11,767 nucleotides of DNA, from positions 1 through 11,767 of the forward strand of contig JAEYRT010000235.1 in the NCBI GenBank assembly GCA_023435325.1. Direction: 5' to 3'. This stretch comes from Pseudomonadota bacterium (GTDB taxonomy: Bacteria > Pseudomonadota > Gammaproteobacteria > Burkholderiales > Burkholderiaceae_C). Under the pieces are notes generated by a model. That model made no database searches. It saw only the letters and a program-made list of their open reading frames with translations, and had not been told where the DNA came from. Made by a program: the position numbers and the translations under genes. Shown here piece after piece: positions 1 to 5,753 of this stretch (position 1 is its first letter; each line of letters starts with the position of its first letter).

Positions 1-384
1 CTGACTGCTGGCAACCATGGCTCCACCTTTGGCGGCTACCCACTGGCCATGGGGGCCGGTGTGGAAACCATCCGCATCATGGATGAAGACGGCCTGCTGG
101 CCCATACCACCGAAGTGGGTGATTACCTGAAGACCCAGTTGCACGCTGCACTGTGCGATCTGGACGGTTTCGTGGAAGTGCGTGGCCAGGGCCTGATGAT
201 TGGCGTGGAACTTGCAAAACCTTGCGGCCAGCTGATTGGCCAGGCAGCAGAAGCCGGCTTGCTGCTGAGCGTCACGGCCGACACCGTGATCCGCCTGGTG
301 CCACCGCTGATCATCACCCCCCAAGAGGCGGACGAAGTGGTCGCCAAGCTCAAGCCCCTGGTGCAAGCCGTACTGGCTGCCTAA
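1..384 (+). CDS. argD: Acetylornithine aminotransferase, C-terminal part (5' end outside window)
   Basis: The visible 127 residues are the C-terminal third of a class III PLP-dependent aminotransferase. The enzyme makes N-acetylornithine from N-acetylglutamate semialdehyde, using glutamate, in cytosolic arginine synthesis. The fragment opens with AGNHGSTFGGYPLAMGAG, the family segment in which the Thr contacts the PLP phosphate from the neighbouring subunit. It continues through the small C-terminal domain with VRGQGLMIGVEL and VIRLVPPLIIT, both typical of ArgD. The catalytic lysine lies upstream of the window. The frame is open from base 1, so the ATG at 49 is internal and not the start. It ends with TAA and is followed after 18 nt by argF, so the two are probably cotranscribed. 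The identity of the next gene supports ArgD over other class III aminotransferases. Confidence 0.93.
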   Translation: MTAGNHGSTFGGYPLAMGAGVETIRIMDEDGLLAHTTEVGDYLKTQLHAALCDLDGFVEVRGQGLMIGVELAKPCGQLIGQAAEAGLLLSVTADTVIRLVPPLIITPQEADEVVAKLKPLVQAVLAA

Positions 385-402
385 GCAATCAAGGAATACT
401 GC

Positions 403-1326
403 ATGAAGCACTATCTGCAATTTAGCGACTTCACCGCTGACGAATACAGCTACCTCCTGAACCGCGCAGCGCTGATCAAGAAGAAGTTCAAGAACTACGA
501 AAAGCACCACACCCTCAGCGACCGCACGCTGGCCATGATTTTCGAGAAGGCCAGCACCCGCACGCGCGTAAGCTTTGAAGCAGGCATGTACCAGCTGGGC
601 GGCTCCGTGGTGCACCTGACCACCGGCGACAGCCAGCTGGGCCGCTCCGAGCCCATCGAGGACAGCGCACGCGTCATCAGCCGCATGACGGACCTGGTGA
701 TGATCCGCACCTATGGCCAGGAAAAGATTGAGCGCTTTGCCGCGCACTCGCGCGTGCCTGTCATCAATGGCTTGACCAACGAGTTCCACCCCTGCCAGAT
801 CCTGGCTGACATCTTCACCTTCATCGAGCATCGCGGCTCCATCCAGGGCAAGGTGGTGGCCTGGGTGGGTGATGGCAACAACATGGCCAACACCTGGCTG
901 CAAGCGGCTGACCTGCTGGGCTTCACGGTCCATATCAGCACACCCGGTGGCTACGAAGTGGATGAAAAGCTGGCTTTTAACGGCAAAACGCCGCGCGAAG
1001 GCTGCTACAAGGTTTTCAAAGACCCGCTGGAAGCCTGCAAGGGCGCAGACCTGGTGACCACCGATGTGTGGACCAGCATGGGCTACGAGGCCGAGTACGC
1101 CGTGCGCATGAAGGCGTTTGCCGACTGGTGCGTCAATCAAGAAATGATGGCGGCTGCCAAGCCCGAGGCCGTGTTCATGCACTGCCTGCCCGCCCACCGT
1201 GGCGAGGAAGTGACTGCGGAAGTCATCGACGGCCCGCAGTCCGTGGTCTGGGACGAGGCCGAAAACCGCATGCACGTGCAAAAGGCGCTCATGGAGTACC
1301 TGCTGCTGGGCAAGCAGGCGGACTGA
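403..1326 (+). CDS. argF: Ornithine carbamoyltransferase (anabolic)
   Basis: This 307-residue protein has the usual length of the family. It transfers the carbamoyl group of carbamoyl phosphate to ornithine, giving citrulline, in cytosolic arginine synthesis. The carbamoyl-phosphate site STRTRVSFE is at residues 51-59, HPCQ at 129-132, the DVWTSMG loop that closes over ornithine at 221-227, and the catalytic HCLPAHRGEEV at 260-270. The order is the normal N-terminal carbamoyl-phosphate domain followed by the ornithine domain. The ATG at 403 has AAGGA at 391-395 seven bases upstream, which decides the start. The gene sits 18 nt behind argD, consistent with an argDF operon. SMG rather than an aspartate-binding loop separates it from aspartate carbamoyltransferase. 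Nothing is unusual apart from the palindrome downstream. Confidence 0.97.
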   Translation: MKHYLQFSDFTADEYSYLLNRAALIKKKFKNYEKHHTLSDRTLAMIFEKASTRTRVSFEAGMYQLGGSVVHLTTGDSQLGRSEPIEDSARVISRMTDLVMIRTYGQEKIERFAAHSRVPVINGLTNEFHPCQILADIFTFIEHRGSIQGKVVAWVGDGNNMANTWLQAADLLGFTVHISTPGGYEVDEKLAFNGKTPREGCYKVFKDPLEACKGADLVTTDVWTSMGYEAEYAVRMKAFADWCVNQEMMAAAKPEAVFMHCLPAHRGEEVTAEVIDGPQSVVWDEAENRMHVQKALMEYLLLGKQAD

Positions 1327-1394
1327 GCTTCAACGCCTATCGATCCATAGGATCATGTGATGCGCGCTCAGCCTTGGTCTTGCACGCCTCTCAC

Positions 1395-1487
1395 AAAAAC
1401 AGGAGCTGCTCACGCGCGCCTGCTCAAGCTTTCGCACATCTTTCGATTGCAAAGCCAAGCAGGGTCAGCGTTAGCAGCTCTTTTTTT
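1395..1487. repeat. Long imperfect palindrome after argF, probable terminator / dispersed Comamonadaceae element
   Basis: The arms GAGCTGCTCACGC (1403-1415) and GCGTTAGCAGCTC (1468-1480) pair at 12 of 13 positions. Inside them CCTGCT (1419-1424) pairs with AGCAGG (1458-1463), and GCTTTCGC (1428-1435) pairs with GCAAAGC (1449-1455) with one bulge, so almost the whole 90 nt can fold into one hairpin. A-runs at 1395-1399 face a T7 run at 1481-1487, giving a terminator-like end for argF. The opposite-strand T-run is five bases. I recall AGGAGCTGCT-type palindromes being dispersed between genes in Comamonadaceae; that is memory and not shown by this window, where I see only one copy. Confidence 0.6.
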
Positions 1488-1488
1488 A

Positions 1489-1819
1489 TTTAAGCCACGC
1501 AGCACCATCACACGGCTGCGGGCACATCTGCCCTTTTCCTGCTCCGCCAGCGGCACGCGGAGTCTGGACTTTCGCCGCTTTGCACGCAGGCGTTGCGCCA
1601 TGCACGCCATTGCCTGCAGCCATCTGCTGAAAACGCCGCGCTACCTCCTGGGCCACACCTAGGGCCTGTTTCTTTTCTTTTGCTTCACTGCATGCCTGAA
1701 CAGCTTGCCGTGCGCTGGTCTGTGTCTTGCTTTGTCTCCAGCCACAGACCGCCACTGCGTGCCTGTGCGTGCAGCGTGTCCATCTGAGATTTGCCTATTC
1801 GAAAAACCGCTTGCCCACC
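1489..1819. other. Intergenic stretch with no supportable gene
   Basis: Between the palindrome and the first cysteine-cluster gene I see no RNA gene and no recognisable protein. Short open frames exist on both strands, but none has a ribosome binding site or familiar residues. The region contains CCTAGGGCCTGTTT at 1658-1671, which recurs exactly at 5625-5638, followed by a pyrimidine-rich run at 1671-1681. The promoter for the downstream genes should lie here, but I cannot place it. Confidence 0.5.
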
Positions 1820-2191
1820 ATGTCTCCAGACATCCATCCCTGCCTGACCTGCGGCGTCTGCTGCCAGAACTACCGCGTTGAATTTTCCGTGTACGAACTG
1901 CAATCCATGGGCGGCACCGTCCCCGATCACCTCGCCCACGAAGTTCCCGGCAAAGGCAACCGTGCCCGCATGAACGGCACGGAAAAGCACCCCGTGCGCT
2001 GCGTGGCCCTGACCGAACTGCCCCACTTGGGCGAAGGCTGCATTGGCTGCGGCATTTATGAGCAGCGCTCACGCCCCTGCCGTGACTTTCCCTTTGCCTC
2101 CTATGGTTGCCATGACACGCGCGCCAAGTTTGGCCTGCCCCAACTTAGCGACGAAGAGGTCGAGCGCTGGGCAGAAACCGCCACGGCCTGA
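1820..2191 (+). CDS. YkgJ-type CxxCxxCC cysteine-cluster protein, copy 1
   Basis: This 123-residue soluble protein carries the CxxCxxCC signature as CLTCGVCC at residues 8-15. Further cysteines are at 61, 74, 77, 87 and 97, including CGIYEQRSRPC. This matches the putative zinc- or iron-chelating family (YkgJ; Pfam name CxxCxxCC), whose biochemical role is not settled. The open frame extends upstream to about 1727, but the ATG at 1820 places the signature near the N-terminus as in the family and as in the paralogue that follows. No clear Shine-Dalgarno precedes it, so the start is moderately certain. A second gene of the same family starts 27 nt after its stop, suggesting cotranscription. No signal peptide or membrane segment is visible, so it is likely cytoplasmic. 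Confidence 0.85.
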   Translation: MSPDIHPCLTCGVCCQNYRVEFSVYELQSMGGTVPDHLAHEVPGKGNRARMNGTEKHPVRCVALTELPHLGEGCIGCGIYEQRSRPCRDFPFASYGCHDTRAKFGLPQLSDEEVERWAETATA

Positions 2192-2193
2192 AT

Positions 2194-2214
2194 CCCTTTG
2201 CCCCTTGCCCCTTG
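2194..2214 (+). repeat. Short heptamer tandem repeat (CCCCTTG) between the paralogues
   Basis: CCCCTTG occurs exactly at 2201-2207 and 2208-2214, preceded by the near match CCCTTTG at 2194-2200. It occupies the place where the ribosome binding site of the second cysteine-cluster gene would be expected. With only two exact units it may be coincidental. Confidence 0.4.
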
Positions 2215-2218
2215 CCTT

Positions 2219-2545
2219 ATGCCTGAACCCCACCCCTGCCTGTCTTGCGGCGCCTGCTGCGCATCGTTCCGTGTGGACTTTTCTGTCCATGAGTCCGAAG
2301 ACAATGGAGGCCGCGTGCCGCACGGCCTGATCGAAACCGTGAACGACACCACCTGCCGCATGCGCGGCACCGACTATGCCCGCCCGCGCTGTGCCGCGCT
2401 GACAGGCACCGTGGGCGAGAAAGCCGCCTGCGGCATTTATGAATGGCGCCCTTCCCCCTGCCGCGAGTTTGCTGCCGGCTCGGACGCCTGCAACCGTGTG
2501 CGCCTGCGTCACGGACTCTTGCCCTTGGACAGCGGCTTGCTGTAA
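2219..2545 (+). CDS. YkgJ-type CxxCxxCC cysteine-cluster protein, copy 2
   Basis: This 108-residue protein is a clear paralogue of the gene just upstream. CLSCGACC at residues 7-14 is followed by FRVDFSV, where the first copy has YRVEFSV. CGIYEWRPSPCREF at 71-84 parallels CGIYEQRSRPCRDF. Eight cysteines correspond between the copies: 7, 10, 13, 14, 58, 71, 81 and 91 here. Cys46 is private to this copy and Cys74 to the first. The C-terminus is shorter, ending soon after LRHGLLPL. ATG at 2219 gives MPEPHPC, aligned with the first copy. An in-frame TTG at 2198 is possible but adds residues without a family match. No Shine-Dalgarno is visible, so translational coupling with the first gene is plausible. 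Metal or cluster binding is inferred from the family only. Confidence 0.83.
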   Translation: MPEPHPCLSCGACCASFRVDFSVHESEDNGGRVPHGLIETVNDTTCRMRGTDYARPRCAALTGTVGEKAACGIYEWRPSPCREFAAGSDACNRVRLRHGLLPLDSGLL

Positions 2546-2669
2546 GCCCAGGCCGGACCGGGCTCAGGCGGCCCCTGTAAGCTTGCCGCTGGCATGCAAT
2601 ATCGCTGCTTGCGTGCACCGGCAGCGCGGCCTTTTGGCGACACTGCAGTGGTCTACCTCTTCCGTGTTC

Positions 2670-2675
2670 AGGAGG
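2670..2675 (+). promoter_or_regulatory. Consensus ribosome binding site AGGAGG
   Basis: A full AGGAGG lies five bases before the ATG at 2681. It is the best Shine-Dalgarno I noted in the window, and it supports translation of the 35-codon frame that follows. The longer frame starting near 2594 has no such site. Confidence 0.6.
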
Positions 2676-2680
2676 CTGCC

Positions 2681-2788
2681 ATGTTCACCCTGCTCATGCT
2701 GATTGCCAGCGCCTTGATCGTCGGTGGCCTGGTCAGTGCCGTGTTGTGCATGGAGCAAACGCTGGCGGAGCATCCTGCGGATCGGTGA
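2681..2788 (+). CDS. Small single-span membrane protein, 35 residues, function unknown
   Basis: I do not recognise this protein. Residues 2-23 form one uninterrupted hydrophobic segment (FTLLMLIASALIVGGLVSAVLC), followed by a short charged tail, MEQTLAEHPADR. It looks like a one-helix inner-membrane protein with a cytoplasmic or periplasmic tail; the orientation is not clear because the first residues carry no charge. The evidence that it is real is the AGGAGG site at optimal spacing and the coherent hydrophobic composition. Upstream, in the same direction, are the cysteine-cluster genes (135 nt away), and downstream is the permease (84 nt). It could be an accessory peptide for either, or independent. 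Confidence 0.55.
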   Translation: MFTLLMLIASALIVGGLVSAVLCMEQTLAEHPADR

Positions 2789-2872
2789 GCGCGTGCATCT
2801 CCCTGTATCTGCAAAAAAACGTCCTGCGCAGGAGAATGGAGGGTTTCTCGATTCGATAGGACCCTGCGCGCC

Positions 2873-4234
2873 ATGGGCGACTTTCACAACATACAACAAC
2901 GCGAAAAAGGGCTGCAGCAGCACCTGACCAGTGCCCAGATGGTGATGATTGCCATTGGCGGTGCCGTGGGCACCGGCCTGTTCATGGGCAGTGCCTTTGC
3001 CATTGGCTTTGCCGGTCCGGCCGTGCTGGTGAGCTATGCCATCGGCGCCTTCATCGCCCTGCTGCTCATTGGCGCACTGGGTGAAATGACGGTGGCGCAC
3101 CCCACCTCTGGCTCCTTTGGCGCCTATGCCGAGTACTACCTCGGCCCCCTGGCCGGTTTTGTGCTGCGCTACGCCTACTGGGCGGCACTGGTGCTGGCGG
3201 TGGGCATGGAGGTGACCGCCGTGGGCATCTACATGGCCTATTGGTTCCCCGATGTGCCGCAGTGGCTCTGGGTGGCCATCTTTTCTGCAGTGCTCATTGG
3301 CATCAACCTGCGCAGCGTGAAAGTCTACGGCGCGGCGGAATACGCCTTCTCGGCCATCAAGGTGGCAGCCATTGTGGCCTTTGTGCTGATTGGTGCATAT
3401 GTGGTGTTTGGCACGCACATTCCGGGCATTGGTGTGGAGAACTACCAAGTCGGCGGTGGTTTTTGGGCCAAGGGCCTGTCGGGCATGTGGCTGGGCGTGA
3501 TCGTGGCCATGTTCAGCTATCTGGGTGTGGAAGCCATTGCCGTGGCCGCAGGCGAGGCCCAGCACCCGCAGAAAGCCGTACAAAGCGCCATGAAGACCAC
3601 CGTGCTGCGACTGGTGCTGTTTTACCTGCTGACCCTGGCGCTGATGCTGGCCATCGTGCCCTGGACGGAAGCTGCCACCCAGACCAGCCCCTTTGTGCGC
3701 GTGATGGAAATCCTCAACATTCCTTACGCGGCAGGTGTGCTGAACTTTGTCGTGCTGGTGGCCGCCCTGTCGGCGATGAACAGCCAGCTCTACACCACCT
3801 CGCGCATGATGTTCAGCCTCGCACGGGCGGGGCACGCACCCTCGGCCTTTGGCCGCACCAACGCCAGCGGCGTTCCCGTGGCTGCCATTTTGGTTTCCAG
3901 CCTGGGTGCGGGCGTGGCCATGTTGATCAATGCCTTCTGGCCCAAGGAATCATTCATGTGGATGATGTCGATTGCCATGTTTGGCGCCATGTTTGCGTGG
4001 TTCATGGTGTTCGTCACCCACCTGGCCTTTCGCCGCCGCCGCGAGCGCGAAGGTGCGCAGCGCGTACCGTTTCGCATGTGGGGCTTTCCGTGGCTGACGC
4101 TGCTGGGCGCCGTGCTGATGGGGGCCGTGCTGGTCACCACGGCCTTTACCCCTGAGTTTCGCCTGACACTGGCTTTTGGCCTGCCTTGGCTGCTGCTCCT
4201 GAGCGTGATCTACTGGTGGCGCCGCAAGCGCTAA
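2873..4234 (+). CDS. APC-superfamily amino-acid permease (AAT-like)
   Basis: This 453-residue protein of the inner membrane has about twelve hydrophobic segments. It carries the N-terminal APC hallmark MIAIGGAVGTGLFMGSA (about residues 24-40), whose GGAVGTGLF glycines line the substrate site in this fold. GALGEMTVAHPTSGSFGAYA and the loop around GEAQHPQKAVQSAMK are typical of the AAT family, which holds proton-coupled permeases for GABA, proline, lysine, aromatic and other amino acids. The specificity cannot be read from sequence. The neighbour kynB suggests tryptophan, kynurenine or another aromatic substrate. As I recall, Pseudomonas aeruginosa also has a permease beside kynBU. ATG at 2873 fits the family start, but the Shine-Dalgarno is weak. 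The C-terminus ends in YWWRRKR, as expected for a positively charged cytoplasmic end. A strong terminator follows. Confidence 0.9.
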   Translation: MGDFHNIQQREKGLQQHLTSAQMVMIAIGGAVGTGLFMGSAFAIGFAGPAVLVSYAIGAFIALLLIGALGEMTVAHPTSGSFGAYAEYYLGPLAGFVLRYAYWAALVLAVGMEVTAVGIYMAYWFPDVPQWLWVAIFSAVLIGINLRSVKVYGAAEYAFSAIKVAAIVAFVLIGAYVVFGTHIPGIGVENYQVGGGFWAKGLSGMWLGVIVAMFSYLGVEAIAVAAGEAQHPQKAVQSAMKTTVLRLVLFYLLTLALMLAIVPWTEAATQTSPFVRVMEILNIPYAAGVLNFVVLVAALSAMNSQLYTTSRMMFSLARAGHAPSAFGRTNASGVPVAAILVSSLGAGVAMLINAFWPKESFMWMMSIAMFGAMFAWFMVFVTHLAFRRRREREGAQRVPFRMWGFPWLTLLGAVLMGAVLVTTAFTPEFRLTLAFGLPWLLLLSVIYWWRRKR

Positions 4235-4262
4235 TCGCTGGCGCGCATACTGCATACTGAAC

Positions 4263-4295
4263 AGCCTGTGGCGCCCCATGCCACAGGCTTTTTTT
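4263..4295 (+). terminator. Intrinsic terminator after the permease gene
   Basis: A perfect 10-bp stem, AGCCTGTGGC (4263-4272) with GCCACAGGCT (4280-4289), has a 7-nt loop and a T7 run at 4289-4295. The kynB start codon is only 14 nt after the T-run. The hairpin therefore either separates the two genes or, if kynB is transcribed from further upstream, lies inside its leader. Confidence 0.9.
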
Positions 4296-4309
4296 GTATA
4301 GCAACTGCC

Positions 4310-4945
4310 ATGACTGACGCACGCCAGATCTGGGATATTTCCGCCCCGGTTCACTCTGCCACCCCGGTTTATCCGGGAGATACGCCCTATCGCCAGCGCT
4401 GGGATTTGCGCCTGCAGGATGACCACCCTGTCAACCTGAGCACGGTGGAACTGTCGCCCCATGTCGGCACGCATGCCGACGCACCCCTGCATTACGACGC
4501 CCACGGGCTTGCCATGGGCGCAGTGGATCTGACGACGTACCTGGGCCCGTGCCGCGTCATCCATGCCATCGACTGCGCACCGCTGATCACCTGGGCGCAT
4601 CTTGCCCATGCCATCACGCCCGATTTGCCTCCACGCGTGCTGGTGCGCACCCATGCCCAACACCCCACGCAATGGGACGACCACTTTGCCGGCTTTGCGC
4701 CCGACACCATTGCACGCCTGGCTGACTGCGGAGTGCGGCTCATCGGGCTGGATACGCCCAGCGTCGATTCCTGGCACAACCACAGTCTGGACAGCCATGC
4801 TCTGGTGTGCGAACGCGATCTGCGCATTCTGGAAGGACTGGTCCTTGAGGCTGTCCCCGAAGGCGACTACGAGCTGATCGCCCTGCCCCTGAAGTGGACA
4901 CAGGCAGAAGCCTCGCCGGTGCGGGCAGTGTTGCGGTCACTTTAA
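4310..4945 (+). CDS. kynB: Kynurenine formamidase (arylformamidase)
   Basis: This 211-residue cytosolic protein has the length of bacterial KynB, a metal-dependent cyclase-family hydrolase. It turns N-formylkynurenine into kynurenine plus formate in tryptophan degradation. The metal motif HVGTHADAPLH is at residues 51-61, with H51, H55 and D57 as expected zinc ligands. WDISAPV and VYPGDTP near the N-terminus and SVDSWHNHSLDSHALV are family features. The C-terminus, EGDYELIALPLKW followed by SPVRAVLRSL, is characteristic of KynB and separates it from generic cyclases. The ATG at 4310 gives MTDARQIWDIS, aligned with the family. An in-frame ATG at 4278 lies in the terminator and is less likely. 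No clear Shine-Dalgarno is seen. The usual partners kynA and kynU are not in this window. Confidence 0.9.
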   Translation: MTDARQIWDISAPVHSATPVYPGDTPYRQRWDLRLQDDHPVNLSTVELSPHVGTHADAPLHYDAHGLAMGAVDLTTYLGPCRVIHAIDCAPLITWAHLAHAITPDLPPRVLVRTHAQHPTQWDDHFAGFAPDTIARLADCGVRLIGLDTPSVDSWHNHSLDSHALVCERDLRILEGLVLEAVPEGDYELIALPLKWTQAEASPVRAVLRSL

Positions 4946-4959
4946 AAAGTGAGCTTCCA

Positions 4960-4980
4960 AGCCTTGTTCAACAAGGTTTT
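4960..4980 (+). terminator. Weak hairpin in the kynB-ogt convergent gap, possible terminator
   Basis: CCTTGT (4962-4967) and ACAAGG (4971-4976) form a 6-bp stem with a 3-nt loop, followed by TTTT at 4977-4980. The stem is short and the T-run brief. It lies where kynB would need to stop before meeting the opposing alkyltransferase gene, but the call is weak. Confidence 0.35.
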
Positions 4981-5018
4981 CACCATCATTTATATCTGAA
5001 ATCTAATAAACATCAGCC

Positions 5019-5579
5019 TCAGCAGCTCTTCTTTTCTTCCTGCCCAAGCAGGGCACCTTCCATCTGCAACAGCCAGCGCTTGCGTTCCAGCCCCCAGCGG
5101 TAGCCACCCAGCCCACCATCACTGCGCAAGACCCGATGGCAGGGCACCAGCACCGCCAGCGGATTGGCCCCACAGGCGCTGGCCACAGCCCGCACCGACT
5201 GCGGTGAACCAATGGCATGCGCCACCTCGCGATAGGTGCGGGTCTGGCCTGCAGGAATGGCCCGCAAGGTTTTCCACACCTTGCGCTGAAACGGCGTTCC
5301 GCGCAGCACATCCAGCGGCACGAGATGCTCCAGACGCGGATGGGACAGAATTTCCAGCACCGTATCGCTCCAGCGGTGCAGCAACGCACCACCCGTGTCG
5401 AGCTGCGCTTGCGGATAGCGCAGCTGCAAGTCGTCAATCAACGCGCTCTTGTGCTCGCCCAGCAACACCGCCGCAATACCCTTCGGCGTGGCCGCCACCA
5501 GCACCTGACCCAGCGCGCAACGTCGCACCGTGTAGTGCAAAACCGAAGAGGCATCCGGGGAAACAGTTGTCGTGCTCAT
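5019..5579 (-). CDS. ogt: Methylated-DNA--protein-cysteine methyltransferase (Ada C-terminal type)
   Basis: This suicide repair protein of 186 residues removes alkyl groups from O6-alkylguanine in DNA onto its own cysteine. The active site PCHRV is at residues 146-150, with Cys147 as acceptor. The DNA-binding helix with RAVASACGANPLA at 130-142 supplies the arginine finger. GGYRWGLERKRWLL at 158-171 closes the domain. The N-terminal half, with CALGQVLVAATPKGIAAVLLG, resembles the C-terminal half of E. coli Ada more than Ogt, but the Ada N-terminal Cys4-zinc and AraC-type domains are absent, so no transcription-factor role is expected. ATG at 5579 (MSTTTVSPDAS) was chosen because the upstream extension reads as non-conserved sequence. 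The gene is convergent with kynB and divergent from the MFS gene. Confidence 0.93.
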   Translation of the reverse strand: MSTTTVSPDASSVLHYTVRRCALGQVLVAATPKGIAAVLLGEHKSALIDDLQLRYPQAQLDTGGALLHRWSDTVLEILSHPRLEHLVPLDVLRGTPFQRKVWKTLRAIPAGQTRTYREVAHAIGSPQSVRAVASACGANPLAVLVPCHRVLRSDGGLGGYRWGLERKRWLLQMEGALLGQEEKKSC

Positions 5580-5753
5580 GGCAACCACTCTAGGGCATGC
5601 TGCCCGGTGCGCCAAGGGAAAATCCCTAGGGCCTGTTTGCATAAAGCCGGGCTTGGTCTGGCGCCACAGCCCCAGCTTTTTTGCTGGCGGCATCAAACAC
5701 GGGTGACAGGAGCAGTGCAGCCACAGCGCTACGCTTGCGGCCAGGAGATTCCC
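5580..5753. promoter_or_regulatory. Divergent intergenic region between ogt and the MFS gene
   Basis: Both flanking genes start outwards from here, so their promoters must lie in these 174 nt; I cannot place -10 and -35 boxes with confidence. It contains CCTAGGGCCTGTTT at 5625-5638, an exact copy of 1658-1671. It also contains a small hairpin, CCAGC (5672-5676) and GCTGG (5683-5687) around a T6 loop. AGGAG at 5743-5747 is the ribosome binding site of the MFS gene. Confidence 0.5.

Noticed and set aside
1410..1755. Short minus-strand frames in the gap behind argF
   Set aside because: They have no ribosome binding site and no recognisable motif, and composition is typical of chance frames in GC-rich DNA. 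One also reads through the palindrome.
2545..2564. Hairpin AGCCC/GGGCT at the stop of the second cysteine-cluster gene
   Set aside because: The stem has only five pairs and no T-run follows, so I do not call it a terminator.
2822..2833. Perfect 12-bp palindrome TCCTGCGCAGGA upstream of the permease
   Set aside because: It could be an operator, but there is no second site, no regulator gene nearby and no mapped promoter, and palindromes this short are frequent in GC-rich DNA.
2564..3835. Long minus-strand open frame of 423 codons opposite the permease
   Set aside because: It is very rich in His, Gln and Gly, as expected from reading permease codons backwards, and has no recognisable domain. 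The plus-strand permease explains the region.
3241..4155. Second plus-strand frame of 304 codons inside the permease gene
   Set aside because: It is an out-of-frame reading of the permease with many Cys, Arg and His and no family match.
5217..5753. N-terminal extension of the MFS frame by 179 codons
   Set aside because: The extension is antisense to ogt and contains no transporter sequence. The GTG at 5754 has a proper AGGAG site and gives a normal MFS length.
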